A DNA stretch of 6,419 nucleotides from Phocaeicola plebeius (GCF_003437535.1 NZ_QSQT01000058.1:1-6419); one strand, 5' to 3'; counted from the first letter of the stretch, positions 1 through 6,233 are shown. Notes: generated from the sequence alone by a model not told the origin. Numbers and translations: made by a program.

Positions 1-1200
1 TTTAAGATTCTGTTCTATCTAAGAAAGAACTATCTGAACAAGGAAGGAAAAGCGGGTATTATGATTCGTCTGTCGCTTAACGGTGAAATTTCTCAATTCA
101 GCTCAAAGCTGGATATAGAACCTGATAAATGGGATACCACATTGGGCAAGGCGAAAGGAAATACACAAAAAGCCCGCCAGTTGAATGAAACATTGGAGGA
201 CATCCGTGCTTCGCTGAAAAACCACTACCGGGATATTGAAGTGCATGAGTCATTCGTAACGGTAGAAAAAATACGCAATGCGTTTTTGGGAATAACGGCG
301 AAACAAAGAACACTGCTGGAACTTTTCAAGAAACACAATGAGGATGCAAGAAAACTGGTCGGCATAAGCAAGACTCCTGCCACCCTCGCGAAGTATGACC
401 GCTGCTACCGGAGGCTGGAGGAATTTATGAAAGTGAAATACAATATTTCGGATATATCACTGAAGGAAATCGGCCATATGTTCATTACGGACTTCGAGAA
501 CTATCTGAGAACGGAAAGCAAATGCAATGAGAATACTACGGCAAAATTCATGCAGACGTTCAAGATGATTGTAATCATTGCCAAAAACAACGGTTGGATT
601 TATACTGACCCGTTTTCAAATTATAAAATCAGACTGAAACGTGTGGACAGAGGTTATTTGACGGATGCGGAACTGCAAAAGATAATGAAGAAGAAGTTTC
701 CGACTAAAAGACTGGAACAGGTACGGGACGTGTTCCTGTTCTCTTGTTACACGGGATTATCATATGTGGACGTGAAGGAACTGAAGGCAAGCGACATCAG
801 AATCTCGTTTGACGGGAAGCCGTGGATCATGACGCACCGTCATAAAACAGATACTCCGGTAAACGTACCGCTGCTGAAGATACCGCAGGCGATACTCCAG
901 AAATATGAAGGTCAGCTTCCCAAAGGTCAGTTGCTGCCTGTGCTGAGCAATCAAAAACTTAATTCTTACTTAAAAGAGATTGCGGATTTGTGCGGTATAA
1001 ATAAAAATATTACCTTCCACCTGGCACGTCACACGTTTGCTACGACCACAACTCTGGCTAAAGGCGTGCCGATTGAAACGGTGTCGAAAATGCTGGGGCA
1101 TACGAACATTGAAACGACACAAATCTATGCCCGCATAACTAATGAGAAGATAAGAAAGGATATGGAGGTCCTTGCGGGAAAACTGGATGCCATGTTATGA
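1..1200 (+). CDS. Tyrosine recombinase / integrase, Bacteroidetes type (5'-partial)
   Basis: Site-specific DNA recombinase of the phage-integrase family, expected to integrate or excise the element that carries it. The frame is open from base 1 (FKILFYLRKNYLNKEGKAGI precedes the Met at 61). This is the usual N-terminal arm-binding strand of Bacteroidetes integrases, so the true start is left of the window and Met61 is an internal codon. Counting codons from base 1, an arm-binding domain covers about 1-85, a SAM-like core-binding domain about 100-210, and the catalytic domain about 215-395. Visible catalytic residues are Lys282 (HRHKTDTP), His340 and Arg343 (HLARH), His367 (LGH) and the nucleophile Tyr376 (TTQIYARI). 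The Arg-I position reads TGLSYVD, with Ser254 instead of Arg, as known for IntDOT-type enzymes. About 399 residues are visible, near full length. The gene ends 44 bases before the RhuM-like gene. The family is certain; the element it mobilises is not visible. Confidence 0.95.
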   Translation, partial: FKILFYLRKNYLNKEGKAGIMIRLSLNGEISQFSSKLDIEPDKWDTTLGKAKGNTQKARQLNETLEDIRASLKNHYRDIEVHESFVTVEKIRNAFLGITAKQRTLLELFKKHNEDARKLVGISKTPATLAKYDRCYRRLEEFMKVKYNISDISLKEIGHMFITDFENYLRTESKCNENTTAKFMQTFKMIVIIAKNNGWIYTDPFSNYKIRLKRVDRGYLTDAELQKIMKKKFPTKRLEQVRDVFLFSCYTGLSYVDVKELKASDIRISFDGKPWIMTHRHKTDTPVNVPLLKIPQAILQKYEGQLPKGQLLPVLSNQKLNSYLKEIADLCGINKNITFHLARHTFATTTTLAKGVPIETVSKMLGHTNIETTQIYARITNEKIRKDMEVLAGKLDAML

Positions 1201-1244
1201 CCTCCATGCTGAGATTCCATATATAATGTATAAAAGCAACTATT

Positions 1245-1658
1245 ATGGTGAGATTTGGCAATTTTGAAGTGGAATATAACCGCAATGCACTTGATAAGGT
1301 GAGCGTAAGGATAGAAACGGACGACAAGGGCGAGGTATGGTTGCCGAAATGCGATATTGCACGGGCGTATGGCGTGTTTGTACAGTCGGTAAATGCCGGA
1401 CTAAAATCCCTTGCAAAAACCGGTGACTTTGATGAATACCGGGACGTGCGGGTGGAACATTTCACCTATAACGGAAAAGATTGCAGTGTGGACCTCTACA
1501 GTCTGGCAACCATCATTGCACTGGGATTCCGCATGAAGGGACTGAAATGCGAGGCATTCAGAAAGTGGGCTGCAAGACGGCTGGCAGAATCATTTGAAAA
1601 GAAGAAAAGTACGGTGATTCTCTGCATGAGCGGCGAAAAGAAAAACAGCTGGAACTGA
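1245..1658 (+). CDS. RhuM-like / Bro-N-type small protein, possibly truncated
   Basis: 137-residue protein resembling the N-terminal part of the RhuM (virulence RhuM) family. Residues about 20-50 (GEVWLPKCDIARAYGVFVQS) match the 'W.t...iA.lfgv' DNA-binding-like segment. Residues about 84-115 (VDLYSLATIIALGF, FRKWAARRL) match the family's 'Y.Ld.iiaiGyR ... FR.WA...L' signature. RhuM-family proteins usually exceed 300 residues, so this is only the first domain. Such proteins are common on mobile elements and phages; their molecular function is poorly known, and DNA binding is an inference. ATG at 1245 was chosen because the two ATGs between the integrase stop and this point close at once. It follows the integrase by 44 bases without a visible promoter, so co-transcription is likely, and a strong hairpin terminator lies 23 bases after the stop. 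The C-terminal 15 residues look unnatural and another frame continues there (see findings). Confidence 0.7.
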   Translation: MVRFGNFEVEYNRNALDKVSVRIETDDKGEVWLPKCDIARAYGVFVQSVNAGLKSLAKTGDFDEYRDVRVEHFTYNGKDCSVDLYSLATIIALGFRMKGLKCEAFRKWAARRLAESFEKKKSTVILCMSGEKKNSWN

Positions 1659-1681
1659 AAGCCGCAGGATATGGCGGATAT

Positions 1682-1727
1682 ACGTGTCGGGATAGTCTCC
1701 CCTGTTCGGGAGGCTGTCCCGACACGT
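1682..1727 (+). terminator. Strong hairpin terminator after the RhuM-like gene
   Basis: A 20-base left arm (1682-1701) pairs completely with the right arm (1708-1727) around a 6-base loop (CTGTTC). Two of the 20 pairs are G-U wobbles, so the hairpin is fully paired as RNA on the + strand but not on the opposite strand. It is followed by GTTTTATAT, a short U-tract. It lies 23 bases after the stop of the RhuM-like gene and 108 bases before the phosphoribosyltransferase gene, so it most likely ends the integrase-RhuM transcript. The stem is longer than a typical terminator. Confidence 0.75.
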
Positions 1728-1835
1728 GTTTTATATAAGTTAAAAAACATGAAACTGTAAACGTGCTTATCCGTAAACCGATAATAATGTGTAACTTAAA
1801 TCCCTCTTAAACCTGTAATTAAAGACAGAAACGGT

Positions 1836-2777
1836 ATGGTGGAAGAATTTGACCTGCTTGAAGAGGTGGAAGTGCAGTTCTGCGATGAGGAATGCACGGA
1901 GTCGGTATGGCACGGAGTGAATTACAGCGAGAGCCTGTTCTGCAGGGAGAAACCGAAGTCGGAACTGACGGTAGTCATCAGAGAGGAAGGCATGATGTAC
2001 TTCCTGACTGCGGACATAAAGGAGTTTGCCGGCCTGTGCCGGAAACACGGGTGGTACATCGTCTCGCACCAGCGGTTCAGCGAGGCGATGGAAATCGGCA
2101 TGTGCCTGATGGAAGCCGGAAAACATGCGGGATGGTATTCGCTGGGCAGGTCGAAGGAATGGAATGCCATGATGAGGGATGTGCTGAACTTTACGTTTGA
2201 AAGGGAGAAGAAAATGGACTTCTACCCGTACGAAACGATGTTCAAGGGAGAAGTTCTTATAGACGGGTGCAGGTGTCACTACCTGCATGACTATTACCCA
2301 ACGAAGATTGAAAAGACGGATGCACACCAAAAACGGGTAAGCAACCTGATATTCCGTTTTAAGGAAGGAGGACACTGTGGCGAGCTGGTCGCACGGATAC
2401 TGGCACTGTGTCTAAAACATGCGGGATTCAACGGAACGAAGGAAGACACGGTACTGATACCTATACCCGCATCGACAAGGGAAAGACAGCGGAAACGCTT
2501 TCCGGTGGTATGCTACTACCTGTCGGAATGGCTGGGCATTACGGACGGTTTCAAGGCCATCTGGATAGAGGAAGACCGAGAGCAGCTGAAAGGAAAGGGA
2601 AAGGATAAGGACATACTGCGGAACCTGCAATTCACACGGCGGTATATCAGAGGAAAGAATGTTGTCCTGCTGGATGATGTACTCACGACCGGGGAGAGCT
2701 TCAGGCAACTGCAACGAAAGATGAAACAACTGGGGGCATTGTCGGTTATTGGGGTGTTTCTGGGGAAGACGGTATGA
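1836..2777 (+). CDS. ComF-like phosphoribosyltransferase domain protein
   Basis: 313-residue protein. The C-terminal half (about 165-313) has the fold signature of a type I phosphoribosyltransferase of the ComF/amidophosphoribosyltransferase-like group. It has a 'VSNLIFRFKEGGH' helix, the strand VLIPIPAS (206-213), and a clear PRPP-binding loop VVLLDDVLTTGES (276-288) with the acidic pair Asp280-Asp281 followed by TTG. Residues 1-130 match nothing I recognise. They are acidic at the start, contain Cys pairs (FCDEEC near 16-20), and lack the zinc-finger pattern of classical ComF. ComF proteins are linked to natural competence, but their substrate is not firmly established; I infer only PRPP or nucleotide binding. 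The upstream frame is open to about 1800 but holds no ATG, so ATG 1836 is taken as the start. The gene is separated from the RhuM-like gene by a terminator and from the AT-rich cassette by 194 bases, so it probably has its own promoter, not recognisable by eye. Composition resembles the integrase block. Confidence 0.85.
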   Translation: MVEEFDLLEEVEVQFCDEECTESVWHGVNYSESLFCREKPKSELTVVIREEGMMYFLTADIKEFAGLCRKHGWYIVSHQRFSEAMEIGMCLMEAGKHAGWYSLGRSKEWNAMMRDVLNFTFEREKKMDFYPYETMFKGEVLIDGCRCHYLHDYYPTKIEKTDAHQKRVSNLIFRFKEGGHCGELVARILALCLKHAGFNGTKEDTVLIPIPASTRERQRKRFPVVCYYLSEWLGITDGFKAIWIEEDREQLKGKGKDKDILRNLQFTRRYIRGKNVVLLDDVLTTGESFRQLQRKMKQLGALSVIGVFLGKTV

Positions 2778-2815
2778 AATATTATAGAAAATGAATATTA
2801 TATCTTTAATCTCCA

Positions 2816-2827
2816 CAATCATGATTG
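2816..2827. repeat. Perfect 12-bp palindrome CAATCATGATTG
   Basis: CAATCATGATTG equals its own reverse complement. It lies 38 bases after the phosphoribosyltransferase stop. Its right part overlaps the 9-mer CATGATTGA (2820-2828), which recurs immediately after the helicase stop codon (6118-6126). It could be a protein-binding site or part of a junction sequence; no function can be assigned. Confidence 0.4.
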
Positions 2828-2906
2828 ACTATTCATAGGAAAACTCTCTTGTATATATAGAGATTTATTACGAATATTGCTTTTCCTTTGTATTCATCAT
2901 GATTTG

Positions 2907-2920
2907 TTGATAATTATCAA
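2907..2920. promoter_or_regulatory. Perfect 14-bp palindrome, candidate operator
   Basis: TTGATAATTATCAA is a perfect inverted repeat without spacer, 51 bases before the nuclease start codon. Such symmetric TTGAT..ATCAA sites are typical of dimeric helix-turn-helix repressors, and the position in the 5' leader suits control of the operon. No canonical transcription factor gene lies in the operon, so the binding protein would have to be encoded elsewhere. The palindrome is seen; its role is inferred. Confidence 0.45.
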
Positions 2921-2956
2921 GCAAATAAATATTACCGAATAAATTAATTATTGTAT

Positions 2957-2962
2957 AAGGAG
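2957..2962 (+). promoter_or_regulatory. Ribosome binding site AAGGAG that fixes the nuclease start
   Basis: AAGGAG ends 9 bases before ATG 2972. A TTG at 2951 would give seven extra residues (MYKENQS), but it lies upstream of this Shine-Dalgarno sequence and would have it inside the coding region. The ATG at 2972, which starts MSYIKNIKIRNFRG, is therefore the better start and puts the ABC-ATPase beta-strand at the N-terminus as usual. Confidence 0.8.
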
Positions 2963-2971
2963 AATCAAAGT

Positions 2972-4639
2972 ATGAGTTATATAAAAAATATTAAGATTAG
3001 AAATTTCAGAGGAATCAAAGAATTAAGCCAAGATTTTGGTAATGAGAAATTCATTGTATTGATCGGACGTGGAGATTCTGGCAAGACTACCATTCTATCA
3101 GCAATTTACGCCGCACTATCTCCTTCATGGAATATGGCATTCAGTGATCTAGATTTTTATAATCAAGATACATACCAACCCATTAATATTGAACTGACAT
3201 TAAAGGAATTACCTGATGTGTTAATTAAAGAGTCAAAGTACGGCTTATATATTCAAAATGACTTAGATGAAGATGTGAAGAATGAAGATTTATCTATAAT
3301 AATAAATCTAACCGTTGACGAAACGCTCGAACCTCATTGGGTTGTAAAGGCTAGAGAAGGTTCTGATATTGATGATAAACCAATATCGGCAATGGATAGA
3401 GCTTTACTTGCTGTAAATTACATAACAGACTATGCTGATAATCAATTTGCATACAATAGGCAATCCCCTCTATATACTCTAACCAAAACAAGATTGGAAG
3501 ACGGCCATACAATCGAACGAGTAAAATCAGAACTAATACGGTCTATGACATCTTCTATAAAACCAGAACAATTAGCTTTATTAAATACTCCTTTGGAGAG
3601 TCTAAAAATTACTGCTGAAAAATTAGGTCTGAATGTTTCTGATTTGTGCGTTCAGATTGATATTAAGGAAAATCCGTATACTGGTAATAGCATAGCCCTT
3701 CATAATGATTCTTTGCCATATCGTTTACATGGTAAAGGCAGCAAAAGGCTTATGTCCATAGCTATTCAATCAGAATTAACTAAACAAGGTGGTATAGTGA
3801 TGGTTGATGAACTTGAACAAGGTCTTGAACCTGACAGAATAATCACATTGGTTAGAATATTAAAATGTACAACAAACGGTCAAGTATTCATTACAACTCA
3901 TTCTTTGAATGTTATTTTGGAGGCTGAATGGAATAATTTATTTGTTGTAAATAAAGGCGCAAAAACATTGAGTATTGTTGACGAAAGTCTCAATGCTTGC
4001 AGACGCAGTAATCCTCAGGCTTTTTTTGCTAAAAAAATTATTTGTTGTGAAGGAAAGACAGAAATAGGCTTTATAAGAGCTGTCGATACCTGGATACAAC
4101 GAAAATATAAAACAAGCCTATCTGCTCAGGGCGTAGTAGTAGTAAATGCAGAAGGAGGAAGCAAAATGTATACTTATGCAATTATGCTAAAAGCATTAGG
4201 CTTTATAACTAGTGTATTTGCCGATGACGATAAGCCTGAAGAACTGAAAAGATATAAAGAAGATGCAGAGAATAAGAAGGTTAAATTATTCCTCTGTGAA
4301 TCAGGGAATTGTCTTGAACGGCAAATCATGGAAGATTTGCCTTGGGATGAAATTCAAACAATAATAAATTGTCCTCAAGATGGATTCCCATATCAAAACA
4401 TACAATTACCTGAAGGGTTTGAAGAAAAAATCAAAGGTGCATCTGATGCTGAAACAAAAGATGAAATACGTTCTGAAATAGTGGCATTAGCTATAAAAAA
4501 GAATAAAGAATGGTTCAAGCACATACCAGGTGGTGAGTTTCTTGGTACCGTTTTTTGTGATTCTTATGATAATATAGACTCCAACGCTTGTTTGAAACAA
4601 AACATTAACTCGTTATTAAACTGGTGTAATATTTTATGA
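2972..4639 (+). CDS. OLD-family ATPase-TOPRIM nuclease (Gabija GajA-like)
   Basis: 555-residue protein with the OLD-nuclease layout: an ABC-type ATPase followed by a TOPRIM nuclease domain. N-terminal strand IKNIKIRNFRGIKEL is typical of RecF/OLD-type ATPases. Walker A is GRGDSGKT (32-39). The ABC signature region is GKGSKRL (254-260), Walker B IVMVDE (275-280) continues into LEQGLEP, and the H-loop is ITTHS with His310. The TOPRIM part has CCEGKTE (Glu360, Glu364), VNAEGGSK (391-398), an acidic DDD (418-420) and a following CESGNCLE element (about 442-449). These are the metal-binding residues expected of an active nickase or nuclease. Size and layout match GajA, a DNA-nicking endonuclease of the Gabija anti-phage system whose activity is restrained by nucleotides. 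The next gene overlaps it by 4 bases and encodes the matching helicase. Walker B and the following loop differ from GajA as I recall it, so a separate OLD clade is possible. Codon use is AT-rich, unlike the upstream genes. Confidence 0.85.
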   Translation: MSYIKNIKIRNFRGIKELSQDFGNEKFIVLIGRGDSGKTTILSAIYAALSPSWNMAFSDLDFYNQDTYQPINIELTLKELPDVLIKESKYGLYIQNDLDEDVKNEDLSIIINLTVDETLEPHWVVKAREGSDIDDKPISAMDRALLAVNYITDYADNQFAYNRQSPLYTLTKTRLEDGHTIERVKSELIRSMTSSIKPEQLALLNTPLESLKITAEKLGLNVSDLCVQIDIKENPYTGNSIALHNDSLPYRLHGKGSKRLMSIAIQSELTKQGGIVMVDELEQGLEPDRIITLVRILKCTTNGQVFITTHSLNVILEAEWNNLFVVNKGAKTLSIVDESLNACRRSNPQAFFAKKIICCEGKTEIGFIRAVDTWIQRKYKTSLSAQGVVVVNAEGGSKMYTYAIMLKALGFITSVFADDDKPEELKRYKEDAENKKVKLFLCESGNCLERQIMEDLPWDEIQTIINCPQDGFPYQNIQLPEGFEEKIKGASDAETKDEIRSEIVALAIKKNKEWFKHIPGGEFLGTVFCDSYDNIDSNACLKQNINSLLNWCNIL

Positions 4640-6117
4640 CAGATTGGAATGATTTTATAAAATGTACCCGTGGATTGCTTATTGCACCTGCAGGGCATGG
4701 CAAAACAACAGCAATCGCTGATTGTCTTTTGCAATGCCCAATAGATTCGTGTCAGTTGGTATTAACACATACCCATGCTGGTATAGCTTCACTTAGGAGT
4801 AAATTCAGACAAAAGAATGTACCTTCATCAAGGTATCAAATAGAAACTATTACAGGGTTTGCACAACGTTATGTTTTAAGTCTTATCGGATCATCCGCGT
4901 TACCTGAAGAAGAAGATAAAAGCTATTTTAATGTAGCTATTGAAAAATGTTGTTCATTAATTCAAACGAGCGCAGTACAAAATGTAATCAAAGCGTCTTT
5001 TAGTGGAATATTTGTCGATGAATATCAAGATTGTACAATTGACCAACATAACATGATTATGGGGTTAGCGAAAAATCTTCCACTTCATTTATTAGGAGAC
5101 CCATTACAAGGTATCTTCTCATTCGAAGATAAACCTTTAGTAGATTTTGAGAAAGACCTTTGTTTATTTACACGCTTTGAATTACTTGATTATCCCTGGA
5201 GATGGGAAAAAAGTAATCCTGCTCTTGGGCAATTTATTTTTAGGATTAGAAAAGAACTTGAGGTTAATCACAAAATTGATATTGATAGTAGCCCTAAAGA
5301 TAATATTTTTGTTATAACATGTTTGCCCAGCGATAAATACAGTTGTCTTGGCAGATTAATCAAACAGCAAAAAAGTAATAATATTTTGATAATATGCCCG
5401 TCATATAAGGAATACGATAATAATGGCAAACTTATTTTGAGAGGTGGATTAAATGAAAGAATTGTTATTAAACAGAGAACAGACTATGCGAATAAATTTT
5501 TAGTACTCGATGCCATTGATAGTTCTGAATATTATCAATGTGCAAAAATGATTGATTTGTTTATAGAAAAATGCTTGCGTGGAAATCGAATTAAGAAGGT
5601 TGCCAGATTACATGATATTTTGAAATCACTCCACTTAAACATCTCTGAAGTAAATAAATGGATAGATAAAAGTAAAAATACATTCAAACAACGTACTAAA
5701 GAAAATGCCTCTTTTTCTAAGAAATTAAAAGAATCTTTCTCACATTTTGAAGCAGATGTTAATCTTTCTAATTTAAGGACTGTACTGACTCAAATAGTAC
5801 AGCTTCCCCAAATAAAATTATATCATAAAATCTTTTATTATACTATTGATAAATGCTTTAATATTGCCCAGATAAATAATATCTCTATGTTTGAGGCAAT
5901 GAAGCTTCAAAAAACAAGATTACGTCATCAAGGACGAAGTGTAGATGGTCTTTGTTTTGGTACAACACTTCTAACTAAGGGATTGGAATTTGAAACTGTA
6001 ATAATTTGGGATGCTCATAAATTTGAGGATGTGAAAAATTTCTATGTTGCAATTTCAAGAGCTTGTAAAAGACTTATAATAATGACAGAAACAAAATCTC
6101 TTACTTTTGATAAATAA
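4636..6117 (+). CDS. Short UvrD/PcrA-like SF1 helicase (Gabija GajB-like)
   Basis: 493-residue superfamily 1 helicase. Its ATG overlaps the nuclease stop (ATGA), implying translational coupling. Motifs in order: Walker A APAGHGKTT (17-25), Ia LTHTHAG, Ib-like ETITGFA, motif II VDEYQD (Asp128-Asp132), III LLGDPLQGIFSF (about 152-163), IV-like DYPWRW (Arg189), V LTKGLEFE (446-453), and VI YVAISRA (470-476) with Arg475. The ATPase set is therefore complete. UvrD and PcrA are about 700 residues; here the protein begins almost at Walker A, the N-terminal Q-motif segment is missing, and the stretch between motifs IV and V (about 195-440) is short and unlike canonical 2B. That compact form is typical of GajB (about 494 residues), the partner that forms a complex with GajA. 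Expected role: bind or unwind DNA ends and deplete nucleotides, which would release the nuclease. Walker A GHGKT and PWRW instead of NYR are unusual. Confidence 0.85.
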   Translation: MTDWNDFIKCTRGLLIAPAGHGKTTAIADCLLQCPIDSCQLVLTHTHAGIASLRSKFRQKNVPSSRYQIETITGFAQRYVLSLIGSSALPEEEDKSYFNVAIEKCCSLIQTSAVQNVIKASFSGIFVDEYQDCTIDQHNMIMGLAKNLPLHLLGDPLQGIFSFEDKPLVDFEKDLCLFTRFELLDYPWRWEKSNPALGQFIFRIRKELEVNHKIDIDSSPKDNIFVITCLPSDKYSCLGRLIKQQKSNNILIICPSYKEYDNNGKLILRGGLNERIVIKQRTDYANKFLVLDAIDSSEYYQCAKMIDLFIEKCLRGNRIKKVARLHDILKSLHLNISEVNKWIDKSKNTFKQRTKENASFSKKLKESFSHFEADVNLSNLRTVLTQIVQLPQIKLYHKIFYYTIDKCFNIAQINNISMFEAMKLQKTRLRHQGRSVDGLCFGTTLLTKGLEFETVIIWDAHKFEDVKNFYVAISRACKRLIIMTETKSLTFDK

Positions 6118-6126
6118 CATGATTGA
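6118..6126 (+). repeat. CATGATTGA, second copy of a left-flank 9-mer
   Basis: This 9-mer starts at the first base after the helicase stop and also occurs at 2820-2828 in the leader. Two further 9-mers recur across the cassette: AATATTATA at 6158-6166 (also 2778-2786 and 2794-2802) and ATTTATTAC at 6174-6182 (also 2863-2871). CATGATTGA and ATTTATTAC appear in the same order on both sides. The matches are direct; whether they are remnants of a duplicated border or chance in AT-rich DNA is undecided. Confidence 0.4.
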
Positions 6127-6189
6127 GTAATAAATTCCAATTGAGTATGTATAAATCAATATTATAAACAAGAATTTATTACAGATATG

Positions 6190-6233
6190 GCGGCTTCATC
6201 CGTGCTTCAGTGCCGGATGGAGCCGCTTTTTTT
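6190..6233 (+). terminator. Intrinsic terminator of the nuclease-helicase operon
   Basis: A 13-base stem (GCGGCTTCATCCG at 6190-6202 with CGGATGGAGCCGC at 6214-6226; one G-U pair) with an 11-base loop is followed directly by seven T's (6227-6233). This is a textbook Rho-independent terminator on the + strand, 73 bases after the helicase stop. Its GC-rich stem has the composition of the backbone, so the inserted AT-rich cassette probably ends just before it, near 6183. Confidence 0.9.

Larger units (their letters stand above)
2778..2971 (+). other. AT-rich intergenic leader of the nuclease-helicase operon
   Basis: 194 non-coding bases, strongly AT-rich, starting directly after the phosphoribosyltransferase stop. 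It holds two AATATTATA copies (2778-2786 and 2794-2802), a 12-bp palindrome (2816-2827), a 14-bp palindrome (2907-2920) and the AAGGAG ribosome binding site. No convincing Bacteroides -33/-7 pair is visible; TTCCTTTG at 2883-2890 is the nearest -7 look-alike but has no partner. No terminator with a T-run was found for the upstream gene, so read-through into the operon is possible. Base composition changes sharply here, marking the left border of the inserted cassette. Confidence 0.7.
2972..6117 (+). other. Gabija-like two-gene anti-phage operon
   Basis: Two same-strand genes joined by an ATGA overlap, with one leader carrying a 14-bp palindrome and one terminator at 6190-6233, form a closed transcription unit. 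An OLD ATPase-TOPRIM nuclease followed by a compact UvrD-like helicase is the defining gene order of Gabija (class 2 OLD). Other OLD settings fit worse: PARIS splits the ATPase and TOPRIM parts into two proteins, retron-linked OLD genes have a reverse transcriptase nearby, and class 1 OLD stands alone. Linkage to an integrase and a strong AT shift support defence cargo. The defence function is inferred from family and context. Confidence 0.75.

Noticed and set aside
61..63. Met at 61 as the integrase start
   Set aside because: The frame continues without a stop to base 1, and the upstream residues have the typical N-terminal pattern of Bacteroidetes integrases; the gene is cut by the window edge.
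1767..2375. 202-codon open frame on the minus strand across the phosphoribosyltransferase gene
   Set aside because: It mirrors the coding frame of a protein with a clear PRPP loop, and its translation is rich in His, Phe, Leu and Pro without any recognisable motif. It is a shadow frame.
2883..2890. TTCCTTTG as the -7 box of the defence operon promoter
   Set aside because: It is one base off the TAnnTTTG consensus, but no TTTG-like -33 box lies 19-21 bases upstream.
2951..2971. TTG at 2951 as start of the nuclease (seven extra residues)
   Set aside because: The AAGGAG ribosome binding site lies inside that extension and is well placed for ATG 2972.
2972..6117. PARIS, retron-linked OLD or stand-alone class 1 OLD system
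   Set aside because: ATPase and TOPRIM are in a single protein, no reverse transcriptase or retron RNA is seen, and a helicase gene overlaps the nuclease. Gabija-type is the best fit.
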